Program-made: the position numbers and the translations under genes
Shown: in pieces, positions 23,764-34,417 of the stretch
How positions within the stretch are numbered: position 1 is the first letter of the stretch
How the letters are laid out: each line of letters starts with the position of its first letter
The notes under the pieces: generated by a model
Databases searched by the model: none
What the model saw: the letters and a program-made list of their open reading frames with translations, nothing else
Told to the model about the DNA's origin: nothing
NCBI GenBank assembly: GCA_017163975.1
Contig: JAFFSR010000397.1
Span: 494,501 to 558,500, forward strand
Source of the DNA: Anastatus disparis
Lineage: Eukaryota; Arthropoda; Insecta; Hymenoptera; Eupelmidae
DNA length: 64,000 bases
Direction of reading: 5' to 3'

Positions 23764-24525
23764 TGTAACGCACTTTTTAATCGTACACGAATTTCCTATT
23801 CGTACACTTTTAATGTACTCACATTTATAGGTGAGGTTTTTGTTTAATAAACGAGTAAGCTGAGCTAAACCGTGCACCACAGAGACGCCATGCTCTGTAA
23901 GCTCGGGTTCGTATGCACCAGCTTACTCAAAATGTATTAATTTTAGGTGATTCTTCCTAAAAAGAAAAGGATAAAGGAGGAAGGAAATAAAGCATAAGGA
24001 TTCTTGGGCCTCATGTATCACCTGTTACGCGAATATATTCAATAAACCTCGCGATTATACTTTATTCTTGCAACGGCGTGAAAACTCCAAGCTATGCTTT
24101 GCTAGTCTCACGCTTCTGCAAGAGTTTAACTTTTAGGCTTTAGCCTTTTTACGAGAATTTAGTTAGACAAGTGTGGTAAATTAAACAAATATACACCACA
24201 CTTAGTTACACTTTTTAATCACTCGCGATAATTAATCTATCACGGTTTAATTATTTGTAAAATGTTATTCGCTCACTCAAGGTTAGGAAGCTGCTCTTTC
24301 GGCAAACTTCTTCACCATCATTTGTGAGTGAATAACACAAAGAAAAGGCACTGACTCGGTAATTACATTTTATTTGGACCTTTATTTCTGACGAGATGAC
24401 ACACGAGTGCGGAGCACAAGCTCTTCGTTAAGCAAGATGCTTCGCATTTTCGGCGCTTGCCGCTATATTCCTACTCTGCCGCATCAGAGTAGGGATATTA
24501 TACATTAGAAAGTATACGCGTTACA
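23764..24525 (+). mobile_element. Possible LTR (TGTAACGC ... GCGTTACA)
   Basis: A 762-bp stretch with exact 8-bp inverted termini TGTAACGC/GCGTTACA and a composition GC-richer than its surroundings. It contains AATAAAC and a long internal palindromic patch. No matching target duplication (AGTG versus CTTA) and no second copy lie in the window, so the LTR call rests on the ends and on its position next to retroelement debris. Confidence 0.4.
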
Positions 24526-24869
24526 CTTAATAGTCGCTTGGCTGTCAAAATTAGGGGCGTAGCTGCGCGCTTGTGAACGCGCGTTCGGGTCTTTTCTATA
24601 TCCCCTCTCATTGCGCTGATCAATGCGATGCTTCTCTCTCCGCGAGAATCATGTATAAGAGGTATCAATAGATTTGAGAGTAAACATAATGTAAATGAAA
24701 AATTAAATAAATTTAAATGTAATGTAGAGAATAATGTTAACGCAATCAATATCCAGAAACACGGCGAAGTTCAACCTCAAAATGCTGAGATGAACTCGAA
24801 TCATAAATTTATTAAAAATAATGCAATATCCTTAAATAAGGCCTCTTCCCAATGACTATGCCGGTCCTC

Positions 24870-25377
24870 TTCGTGGAGTCAAACAAAGAGGAGAGTCGAA
24901 CTGCGTGCGTGCTTCCTGAATGTGATCTCATTGAAAGCTCATGTTGGGCAAGTGCGTGAGTTTCTAAGCGCTGATCCTTCTTACATGTTTGGAGTTGCTG
25001 AGACCTGGCTGGGTCCGTCTGTATCGGATGACTTAATTGGGGTCAAGGGGTACAAAGTGTTTAGACAGGACAGAAACTTGTGTGGTGGAGGAGTTACCTT
25101 GTATATTAAGAATAATTTAAAATGCACTATTTTGGCCACTTTAGAGACGCAAACTAGTAATAGTAGCTGTAAACTGGAGGTGCCTGAATATATTTTATGT
25201 TTTTGCAAGTTGGCGACTCCGAACCCGTGCTAGTTTCTGTTATTTATCGTCCTCCTGCTGTTTCGTTTTTCAAAAACTCTAATTTGCTAAATGATTTGAA
25301 AAATTTTAGTTCAGACTATTCCGATAAAATTATAATGGGAGACTTGAATGCCGATCTTTTTAAAGGGGAGCAATGAT
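24870..25377 (+). pseudogene. LINE ORF2 endonuclease (APE-type) fragment
   Basis: The plus strand encodes ISLKAHVGQVREFLS, MFGVAETWLGPSVSDDL (the AETWL motif), GGGVTLYIKNNLKC and, after a frameshift near 25200, LVSVIYRPPAVSF and KIIMGDLNADL (the GDLN motif). These are in order in the exonuclease-endonuclease-phosphatase domain of Jockey/CR1-like LINEs. The fragment ends at a stop and the junction with repeat X at about 25378, so the RT is missing. The upstream frame 24628-24855 (Asn/Lys-rich) may be the degenerate end of ORF1 or the 5' UTR. Confidence 0.85.
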
Positions 25378-25379
25378 GC

Positions 25380-25564
25380 CAAGTTTCTTTAGAGCATGAC
25401 GAAACTGCCTGCCTTCTAATCACGGTGGTCCTCGAATAATTATGACCGTGATGTTTTTGCACCTGAGATTTTCCTTTTGGATATGATTCTAGACACATTT
25501 AGGATCAAATTCCAATAAAAATCAAAATCGAAGGATAAGCACTTATTTATTTATTCAAATTTAA
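25380..25564 (-). repeat. Repeat X, part split by the transposon (left flank)
   Basis: Reverse-orientation match to 10375-10490 (ATCCTAAATGTG, GGTGCAAAAAC, CACGGTCA). It continues on the far side of the transposon at 29068. Confidence 0.7.
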
Positions 25565-26119
25565 TTTTTTATATATGGCTGATTCCATTCAGATTCATGC
25601 AGGCCGTCATTGATCGAACTTTTTTTTCTTCTAAGTAATAAAAATACCTTCTATTATGTATATAAAGATAAAATTTACCTCGTAGAACGCTCAAAAATTT
25701 TTTTTTTTACTACAGCAATTTTAGTGTTGGATGTAAAAACGAAAATTCAAAAATTGAAAATGAACCTCTACTTTTAAATGATTATAGCTTCGTCAATTTT
25801 TAACCTTTTTAGGCGTTCTTTTAACGAAAGTGTGCGGAATTTTGTCTAGTTTTAAATGCAGTCTCGATTTTTGTAATACAATTTGATCTCACTGAGTTAT
25901 TTACGAAAAACCGAAATAAGCGATTTTTTTCAAACACGATTTTCTCAAAAACTATATACAATTAAGAAAGAACGCTAATGAATTGAGAACTAATGTGAAT
26001 AAAAAAATCCGAATTTAAATAAAACCTTTCAATTTACTTCTTGCCACTCATGTCTCGAAGTTTTGGCAGTGTGGATTTGGTTTCGTTCACTTTTCCAACA
26101 GTGAATCTTTTGAATACCT

Positions 26120-27184
26120 TTAATTTCTTTTGCATTTTCTAACCATTCCATTTTTTTTTGCCAGTCGAAAAACTTCTAACTCATCCTTGCGGATAACAAG
26201 AATGTTAATCGACGGAGTATATTTTGATACGTGAGTGGCGAAATTTTCAGCGTTTCTTATAAAATCTGCACTCTTCTTAGACAGATTATGCGTGGTAGCA
26301 TAATGTTTAACTAAACCACCAATACCATCACAAGCGCCTTTACCATGACCTGTTGCAGAAAAAAGCCATTTTCTGTTTACTTTTGAGTTTTGAAGCTCAT
26401 AGAATTGATATCTATTTTTAAAATGACTGGCAGCTCCATCGGAAATGGTTATGATTTCATCAAGATCTTGCGTAATATGTTTTTGTTTTAAGTTATCGAT
26501 AATTAAATTTATAGCCATTAGGGCATGAGACGAATCATGTTTAATAACGTCAGAGACGGTGACATAACTGACTGTTTTATCATTTCCAAAATAGCATACC
26601 GACGTAAATATTGATATTTGGTTTTTACTCCAATGATAGCTTTGAATTTTATTTTGAAGCAGAACTGTCCGATTTTCTGCAAAATCGACATGAACAACTA
26701 ATTGGAAGTCATTATTTTTCGCTAAAAGTTGAACCTCTTTAATTGCTATACGTTGAATTTCTTTTACCAATTTATGAGCTCTTACAGTGAGAGCGCGCTC
26801 TCTCAACTCTATTAAGAAATTTTCAATTGTGCTAGTTTTATTCAGTAAATTTGATTTTTCCCAAACACCATAAATTATTTCTTCATATAAATCTTCTTCT
26901 GTCAAAGAAATTACTTGTGAATCAATAGAATCGCCAATGGGACATTCTTTACATTCTCTTAGTACACATTTCATATCATCTTTTGAACAAAAAAGTGAAG
27001 AACATATTTTTAATTCCAAATCTGCAATGTCTTGTTTATTCTCTTTTTTATAATTATTCAAAGCATCTAACATAAGTTTAAGATTCTCACAGTAAACGCA
27101 AAGACACGAATCGGTGGGTGGATGTGGTATAACCCACTTCGGTCTTAAAGCGTAGAATGTTGATTTACCAATTTTTGTTTTCAT
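26120..27184 (-). CDS. Transposase-like protein, C-terminal ORF (354 aa)
   Basis: I recognise this as the widespread invertebrate uncharacterised family with the blocks ALRPKWV and CLCVYCENLKLMLDAL near the N terminus, VVHVDFAENRTVL at about residue 165, ITISDGAASHFKNRYQF at about 245 and FSATGHGKGACDGIGGLVKH at about 280. The Asp residues of DFAEN, SDGA and CDG are candidates for a DDD/E RNase H-like catalytic triad; that assignment is inference. The location between long inverted repeats supports a transposase role, cutting and joining element ends in the nucleus. The ATG at 27184 overlaps the stop of the upstream ORF by 4 bases (ATGA), but conserved family sequence (NPEM before KTKIGK) begins upstream of this ATG. 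The real protein therefore probably starts in the upstream ORF. No internal stop. Confidence 0.8.
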   Translation of the reverse strand: MKTKIGKSTFYALRPKWVIPHPPTDSCLCVYCENLKLMLDALNNYKKENKQDIADLELKICSSLFCSKDDMKCVLRECKECPIGDSIDSQVISLTEEDLYEEIIYGVWEKSNLLNKTSTIENFLIELRERALTVRAHKLVKEIQRIAIKEVQLLAKNNDFQLVVHVDFAENRTVLLQNKIQSYHWSKNQISIFTSVCYFGNDKTVSYVTVSDVIKHDSSHALMAINLIIDNLKQKHITQDLDEIITISDGAASHFKNRYQFYELQNSKVNRKWLFSATGHGKGACDGIGGLVKHYATTHNLSKKSADFIRNAENFATHVSKYTPSINILVIRKDELEVFRLAKKNGMVRKCKRN

Positions 27185-27981
27185 TTCAGGATTTTCGTCT
27201 TTAAATAATTGTCTTTTATACTTCGCGTAAGAAATCGTTTGACTTTTTTAGTTTTTATACCATTTTCTTTGATAGATACTGTGTCGCTTTTATTTGCACT
27301 TTGACGAGAACAATTAAAATCATCGTTCAGATAATAATCGTTTACTTTCATTACAATTTCACTATCCAAAGAATGGCCACAATAGTTATCAGACTGCAAG
27401 TAAATTTTTTTATTATTTACCAATGATCGTGCTTGATTATCTAATGCAATTTTAATATTCTCAAGCCATTTATCATTTGTTTTACATTCATTATTTTCAT
27501 TCAATGCGGGCAAATCCGTTATATCGTAGACTTTCATCATTTTACTTGCTATTTGTGAATCAAATGCATCGTTTATTTGTTTTCTTTTTCGGAGAGCATA
27601 AGATTCTCGCATCTTGATATTGATACTTTGAGGCATTTTAATTGGTGAAATGTTTAATTTCAAATTACTTGAAGTCTCGTTGAGCTGTTCTACCACAGCC
27701 TCACTATGAATAAAATCTTCCGAAGATTGTTGACTGCTTGAAGTCGATGAAATAGGCGCATTTTTCACTTCATCTAATAATATTTTGTAACACGAAGGGC
27801 ATACTTTATCTTCTCTAGAGAAAGAAGTATTTGGATACAAGCGCTTCAAAGACTCCGTTAGATCACCTAATTCTCTAAGCGGACTTTTGGAGCAATCATA
27901 AACAACTTTTTTGTACCTTTCTTTTAAATCCTTGCACTTCATTTTAACAATCAGTGATGCCATCATTGATATTCTGTTCAA
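27181..27981 (-). CDS. Transposase-like protein, N-terminal ORF (266 aa)
   Basis: This minus-strand frame sits immediately 5' of the transposase ORF. It contains a Cys pair (KVCPSCYKILLDEV) near residue 70, a Ser/Gln-rich linker (SSTSSSQQSSEDF), a basic word YALRKRKQ and a C-terminal basic segment VKRFLTRSIKDNY. In the family this last segment is followed directly by the ...KIGxSxFxxLRPKWV block, which here lies in the -1 frame. The last eight codons after the shift point are therefore probably not part of the functional protein. It may be the DNA-binding half of the transposase. Whether the shift is programmed or a disabling 1-bp indel cannot be decided here. Confidence 0.72.
   Translation of the reverse strand: MNRISMMASLIVKMKCKDLKERYKKVVYDCSKSPLRELGDLTESLKRLYPNTSFSREDKVCPSCYKILLDEVKNAPISSTSSSQQSSEDFIHSEAVVEQLNETSSNLKLNISPIKMPQSINIKMRESYALRKRKQINDAFDSQIASKMMKVYDITDLPALNENNECKTNDKWLENIKIALDNQARSLVNNKKIYLQSDNYCGHSLDSEIVMKVNDYYLNDDFNCSRQSANKSDTVSIKENGIKTKKVKRFLTRSIKDNYLKTKILK
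27199..27205 (-). promoter_or_regulatory. Candidate -1 frameshift heptamer TTTAAAG
   Basis: Read on the minus strand in the frame of the upstream ORF, the bases are T TTA AAG, which fits the X XXY YYZ slippery pattern. A -1 slip here leads exactly into the frame of the downstream ORF (next codons GAC GAA AAT CCT GAA ATG). A GTGGGT/ACCCAC stem (27114-27119 and 27132-27137) lies about 60 nt downstream, farther than the usual 5-9 nt spacer, so a stimulatory structure is not evident. Confidence 0.4.
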
Positions 27982-29067
27982 TGACAGATCGAAAAAAATA
28001 ATTTCTCTTAAACAACTTTATTTTTTATCTTCCTTTTCTTATATTTTTCAACGCGTCAAGTCGTTGATGAGAATGCAAAGAACGAATCATCGCCACCTAG
28101 TAGTGACATGCGTCAACTCCCCACAAAATAAATTCAAATTCTAGGCGCGAAATTCAAACTAATAAAAAATTTATATTCTTCAACAAAAAAAATTTTTATT
28201 ATAATAATGTACCATAAAAAGAGGATAAATGGTTATGTATTCTTTCATCAAAATAACTTTTCTTTTAAATTAAAAAATTTATATCTTCAGATTTTAATCT
28301 TTAACGAAAATTGCGTTTCCTCAATGTAAATATCATATTTATTGAAAGTTTCAGCATTTTTTTTTAAACTTTAAATCGTCATAACTTTGGTTCTAATTGA
28401 TCAAAATATTCGATACGGGGTTTATTTTAAAGATTATTGTTGATATTTTTGATATATTAATAAATAAAAGCATAAAAATAGTTGTAAGAACACGTAAAGT
28501 TGGAAAAATAGTACGATGCGCCATGGTATCAATGTTTTAAAATCGAAAATATAAAAAAAACGTTTAAAAATCTGTTAAAAAAAAATAAGGCAAAATCGCA
28601 TATTCACACCTACCCTTAAAGTTAGTATTTTTTATGTATAAAATCATATAAAAATTTCAAAAAAAAAAAATATATAGTTTTTGAGAAAATCGTGTTTAAA
28701 AAAAATCGCTTCTTTCGGTTTCTCGTAAATAACTCAGTGAGATCAAATTGTATTACAAAAATCGAGATTGCATTTAAAACTAGACAAAATTCCGCACACT
28801 TTCGTTAAAAGAACGCCCGAAAAGGTTAAAAATTGACGAAGCTATAATCATTTAAAAGTAGAGGTTCATTTTCAATTTTTGAATTTTCGTTTTTACATCC
28901 AACACTAAAATTGCTGTAGTAAAAGAAAAATTTTTGAGCGTTCTACGAGGTAAATTTTATCTTTATATACATAACAGAAGGTATTTTTATTACTTAGTAG
29001 AAAAAAAAAATTCGATTAGTGACGGCCTGCATGAATCTGAATGGAATCAGCCATATATGTTTTTTAT

Positions 29068-29390
29068 GAAAATTTTTTTATTCATAATTTATGAGCTGAA
29101 TTTCTAGAATGCCATTTTCGAATGGAGTTATAAATTATTTATACATTTTAAGCAAATATTATTGTAAATATTTTCAGAAAAATCTGAATTTATGTAACAA
29201 TGTAAGCGTAATGTTAAAATTAAGATTTTTTTTGTAAAACATTATACTTATAAAAACTATGAGAAATGATACATTTTCAAATTATTTAAAAACGTCATTT
29301 GAAGTAATTGTAATTAGAAAATACTGTGTATTAATATTCTACAAGAACACTGCACGTATTTTTTGTATTTCAGTAACACCAAAAGTACAA
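29068..29390 (-). repeat. Repeat X, part split by the transposon (right flank)
   Basis: Reverse-orientation match to about 10020-10340 (GAATTTCTAGAATGCC, GTAACAATGTAAGC-like, AACACCAAAAGTAC). It continues from 25564 across the inserted transposon. Confidence 0.7.
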
Positions 29391-29900
29391 TTTCCATGTT
29401 TGGATTTAAAGCTTTCACGGTGAATGTTAGTCATTGTTAGAGTTTTTACAGCGAACAGCCTATGAAAGCGGTCCATTTTGATTTTTCTGCAACATGGTCT
29501 AATACAAAGTATTATAAAATGATTCTCATTATGCAGATAAATTATTAAGGGCAGTCTGCGAATATAATAATTTACTATACATAACTTCAGTAAAAACTAT
29601 GTATATGTTATCTGTACATATATATACATCTGCATAATAAGAATCATTTTATGATATTTCGTACTAGCCCATGTTGCTGGAAAATGATAATGGACCGCTT
29701 CCATAGCCTGTTCGCTGTAAAAACCTAGGCCTTAATTTTCTTCAATACAATCTTTTACATGGGAATTGTACTTTTCTAATTAAAATTACTTTAAATGCCA
29801 TCTTTAAATAATTTAAAAACGTATCATAGTCTTTATCATTATAATGTTTTACAAAAAAATCTTGATTTTAACGTTATGCTTACATTGTTACATGACTTTA
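29200..29900. repeat. Inverted repeat of repeat-X arms
   Basis: TCATTATAATG/AAAAACGT...GTACAATTTCCATG at the left mirrors CATGGGAATTGTAC...TTAAAAACGTATCAT at the right. GAGTTTTTACAGCGAACAGC at 29440 mirrors GCCTGTTCGCTGTAAAAACC at 29706, and ATGATTCTCATTATGCAGA mirrors TCTGCATAATAAGAATCAT. The spacer is about 40-60 bp of TATA-rich sequence. It shares sequence with 9770-10250. Confidence 0.75.
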
Positions 29901-29902
29901 GA

Positions 29903-30833
29903 TGAAAAAAAGAGAGAGAGAGAGAGAAATAGAATGAGTCGCCAGGTTAGGTGAAATGACACAATGTGAGTGAGTATGACAGATTCATGCGTGCAAGAGA
30001 AAATTTTCAATGCTTTGTGTGGGTGTATGTATATACAACTAGAAAAAAGACCATGTACGCACAAAATAAAATTGACAGACTAAATAAACGACAACACGAA
30101 GTGAAGAGGGTTTTTACGTATGTGTACGTGTGTGTCTATGTGTATGTGTATACATATATGTATGTATAGTGGATGCACTGAACAGTGGGGTCTAAACAGA
30201 TTTATGACGGTATAGACAGAAAGAAATGAGAACCGGTAAAAAACTATTTGCAAAAAGTGCCGCTTGGATTTGGTTAAATTTCACTATAATAAAAAATAAA
30301 TGTAAAAACAGCCTCGTTTTTATGTCGAAACACTTAGTATGATTGCTTGAAGGAAGAAAGGCGTTGACCTGACTTCCAAAAACTGAAAGATGATAATGCA
30401 CACAAACATGGTGGCCATAGGCCCAAGTCGAGTTGATGAAAAGACGTCGACGCTGTGTACCAGTAAAGTTCCAGGATTAGGTAGCAGTTTCGACTACTTG
30501 AGCCAACAACATTTACCAACCACCCACCAAGCGTATAGCGCAACAAAATGAAGCAACGACAAACAAAGATTCACCCCGCCCCCCTGGCGAGGAACCGAAG
30601 ACAAGGAAGACTATTAGAATACACTGCGTCTTATCTCATAGCTAAAACCGAATACAAAATAATTGTACACTGTTAGTAATATTCTTAAATTCAGGAACAT
30701 TTAAGTTGATAGTGTCTTAGTTTTAGGAATAATGTCATTTAAAATTGTTTAAGAGTTAGCTGTATACCGACACAGTTACCTGTTTTACCGATACTATTTA
30801 AAATTTATTTTTTATAAAAACTAATAGCTTCAG
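29903..30833. other. Intergenic with GA and GT simple repeats
   Basis: (GA)n at about 29907-29926 and a TATGTGTACGTGTGTG stretch near 30118-30160. The short frames at 29966-30169 and 30192-30546 have no domain I recognise. No element ends found. Confidence 0.45.
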
Positions 30834-31087
30834 GCAGAAATAAAGAGATAGTTTCGATTCGTGTAATAGAAAGCAATATTTTCTATGATAAGAATAATTT
30901 AATTCCACCGCTTTATTTTCAAGAAAAGTTGGAATAACTTGAAAATCACATTATTTGACACTAATTTCTAATGTTTTAAGTTATTCCAACTTTTCTTAAA
31001 AACGAAGCAATAAAATTAATTCATACTAATCAAAGAAAATATTACATTTTATTAAACACATCGAAACCATCTCTTTATTTTTGCCTC
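30834..31087. repeat. Palindromic MITE (~108-bp arms)
   Basis: GGCAGAAATAAAGAGATAG at the left mirrors CATCTCTTTATTTTTGCC at the right; AAGAAAAGTTGGAATAACTT mirrors AAGTTATTCCAACTTTTCTT around a ~38-bp centre. The right arm and the following ~75 bp (to GGACAGAG...CTCTTAAG at 31160) recur at 37540-37712. Confidence 0.78.
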
Positions 31088-31160
31088 TTGTTGCTAATTT
31101 TGGGAAAAAAGTCAATTTTTTAATTAGAAAAGGACAGAGATACAGCGGACTCTTAAGATA

Positions 31161-32916
31161 AAAGATTATTGAAATTAATAGAAAAAGGTATTAAAATTTC
31201 TACCGAAACTTTGGAAATTAAGATGACGGTTACGAAAGTTTAGTGGTATGAGTATTAAAATCCAATATTATAATTAGAACTGTATCAATATTCGAATCTA
31301 ATGAAAATGTTATTAACCTTAATAATTACTTAAGTTATTTGAATCTAAGATAGTTATTAAAATACAGGGTGCTGAACTTTATAAATGCGATGAATAAGCT
31401 ATTCTAAGATTTGATATAGTATTTTAAAAAAATATTTGATGTATAAAAAAAAAAATAAGGTGTAGTACGCAGATCATGCTCTAGATGGTTACTGTTTCTC
31501 AGCCTACAAATATTAAATCATGTCACATAAGATACTATTTTTTTTTATCACATTTTTATCATTAAAATATATTAAATTCAGCAACTATAGTAAAATTTAT
31601 AATTAGATTCTGAGATTTTTATTAAAATTAATAAAAAAATGTAAAAAAAAATTTTTTCTTACCAAATGTCATTTGATAAAATTTATGAACTGAGCTTCCG
31701 TTACTTTCATCTTAAAGGGTACCCCCGTTAAGATAGTCAATTTTGCCCTGTCCCTGAAATTTTTGTTTGACTTTGTGACTTTGTTTTGGATAAAAAAAAA
31801 ATAGTTTTTGTCATATTTGCAGACCGCGACCCCCCTCCCCCTGTCCACAGCATGAAAAAGATGACTTTTTCACTATTAATTTTTTTTCTCCGCATCTAGT
31901 CGGTAAAAAAACCCCAAGAAAATCGTGCTTATAGCTTGAATGGTTACAAATCATGTAGAATTTTTTCATAATGATTTGATGATGCTATATAACCTAAAAG
32001 GATGAAAAAAAAATTCAAACACTTCCTATTTTTACGGGAAATGCGGTACAGGGCCAATTCTTGCAAAAAAAACTTGTATTTCGTTTGAAATTACTTGCCT
32101 GAATTTTTCCAGATATTTCCTGTTGGTGCGCCATAGTTAAAAATGCAAAAAAACTCATTTTTCCGACGTTTTTGGCTGATTGCAGCTCATTTGCAGACTT
32201 TGTATTATTATTTATACTATGAAATTGTATTCTAGAACTTTATTTATGAATTTAATTATGCAATCAAGTCAGAAAAATAAGATTTACAAATATTCGCATC
32301 ATATTTTTGCACGAATCCACATTTTAGATTAGGTATTTAAATACTTCTTTCATGATTTTGTTGATATTTCACTACTTTATATGTGATAAAATCTTTTAAA
32401 TATTATATTGCTTTAATAAAAGAAAATATTTTTATAAATGAGTCATTTCACAGGTACAGCTATATTAAGTACGGTCAAAATATCAACTCGAGATTACATA
32501 TGAATTTATATTTCGTAAAAAAAAACTTATCAATACAAACATTATCATCATGATTTAATAATATGAACCTTGACTTTGGCATTTTTAACACTATGTAATC
32601 TAAATCTACACTTAAGTTACACTTTTGCGAGAGCTATGTGGCCTATTTTTACACTGTGTAAAAAAAATGTGAGCATGCGAGTACATTGAAATTTTGTTTA
32701 CATGTCTCATATTAATATTACAATATATTTTTGTTAAAAAGCGCATATTATTCGCCATTATTTTATGACATTTGCAATTGTTTTAAAGATCATAAATAAA
32801 TTTTGCACTTATGTCATGTATTGTATTATATTATCTCCATTGACATAGGTACGAATCCAGTAACATAACTTAAGTAACAATCGTTAGGCTGGAAGATATA
32901 GTCTTTAGTCAGTTCT
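31161..32916. other. Intergenic, no gene recognised
   Basis: AT-rich. A GC-richer run CGCGACCCCCCTCCCCCTG lies near 31826-31844. GGGTACCCCCGTTAAGATAG at 31717 looks like one MITE end but I found no partner. Nothing coding. Confidence 0.45.
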
Positions 32917-33790
32917 CAGATATCTATCTATGTTCTTACTTTTTTTCCATAAGAAGAACAAGAATAGAATATTTGAGAACTGAGTAACAACTACAACTTC
33001 TGACCTTAGACTTGAGTTGGGTCTATGAATTCGAGCCATAAAAAAACATCATGGCCCGAATTCATAGTCGTGTCTTGGGTATTAAGTATGACTTAAAACT
33101 TAAGTTTCGTTACTTGCGTATCAGCTGTTACTTCAATTAAGTGCTACATGAAGAGGTTACCACAGTTAGTTATGAAACAAAATCACACAAATAAGATAGT
33201 CGTCGGTAAGGATGTAACACTCAATTGAAGTAACAGCTGATACTCAAGTAACGATACTTAATTTTTAAGTCATACTTAATACTTAAGACGCGACTATGAA
33301 TTCAGGCCTAAGTTCGGGCCAAAGAAAAGTAACATGTAAAATATTTTGTAAATAGAATAACGAATATTAGTATTGAAACAGTATTACGAATATTATTATA
33401 AAAATAAAATCCTATATTTATTAATTTTATATATTAGGTAAGGATTTATTTCTAACGAAATTGTAGTTTAAGACGATAATATTATTTCATGGGCTATATT
33501 ACAATATTAGAATAACATTGTATAATAAAAATTAATTCGATATTAAATGGTTCGTTACAATCATCATCGTAGATGTTTAAGAAGATCTTTCGATAAAACA
33601 CTAGGGCAAAATATTCGAATTATAATTTGTATATGGTTAAGATAATAAATCTAATACCTTTGATAATATATAGGGCTCTTACACGCTAGAAAAAGAATAG
33701 GGAACAGATATAAGAAATACATTACTTCTATATCTATATATATATATATATGAGAAATAAGCGTGTTGTTCCTAGCAACAACTCGCTATT

Positions 33791-33845
<55 letters not shown>

Positions 33846-34340
33846 TATAGAAATAACGTATTTCTTATATCTGTTCCTAGCAACAACTCGCTATTCCTCA
33901 TATATATAGATATAGAAGTAACGTATTTCTTATATCTGTTCCTAGCAGCAACTCGCTATTCTTTATTAAGTATGACTTAAAAATTAAGTATCGTTACTTG
34001 AGTATCAGCTGTTACTTCAATTGAGTGTTACATCCTTACCGACAACTATCTTATTTGTGTGATTTTGTTTCATAACTAACTGTGGTAACCTCTTCATGTA
34101 GCACTTGATTGAAGTAACAGCTGATACTCAAGTAACGAAACTTAAGTTTCAAGTCATACTTAATACCCAAGACACGACTATGAATTCGGGCCATGATGTT
34201 TTTTTATGGCTCGAATTCATAGACCCAACTCAAGTCTAAGGCCAGAAGTTGTAGTTGTTACTCAGTTCTCAAATATTCTATTCTTGCTCTTCTTATGGAA
34301 AAAGAGTAAGAACATAGATAGATATCTGAGAACTGAGTAA
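32917..34340. repeat. Palindrome with ~380-bp arms and a TA-microsatellite core
   Basis: The left arm (32917-33300, starting CAGTTCTCAGATATCTATC) is mirrored closely by the right arm (33960-34340, ending GATATCTGAGAACTGAG). Each arm itself has nested stems (ATCAGCTGTTACTTCAATT versus AATTGAAGTAACAGCTGAT; TGAATTCGAGCCATAAAAAA versus CATGGCCCGAATTCATA). The core holds three imperfect copies of CTAGCAACAACTCGCTATTC separated by a (TA)n run (33798-33842). Arm identity is high. Confidence 0.85.
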
Positions 34341-34417
34341 TTTTTATATATGTAAGCTTAGCATAACCAAATTAATTTTATTATAAGAATTAACAGCATT
34401 TGAAGTATTAGTTATTA

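Larger units (their letters stand above)
25573..29059 (-). mobile_element. 3.5-kb DNA transposon with ~390-bp inverted repeats
   Basis: Terminal inverted repeats 25571-25958 and 28671-29059 are near identical (outer ends ATATGGCTGATTCCATTCAG / CTGAATGGAATCAGCCATAT). An 8-bp direct repeat TTTTTTAT lies at 25565-25572 and 29060-29067, although the A-rich context makes its exact length uncertain. The element interrupts repeat X, whose empty version is at 9770-10490. Internally it carries two minus-strand ORFs (266 and 354 codons) that together form one transposase-like protein. It is the most intact mobile element of the window. The superfamily is not certain from memory. Confidence 0.9.
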
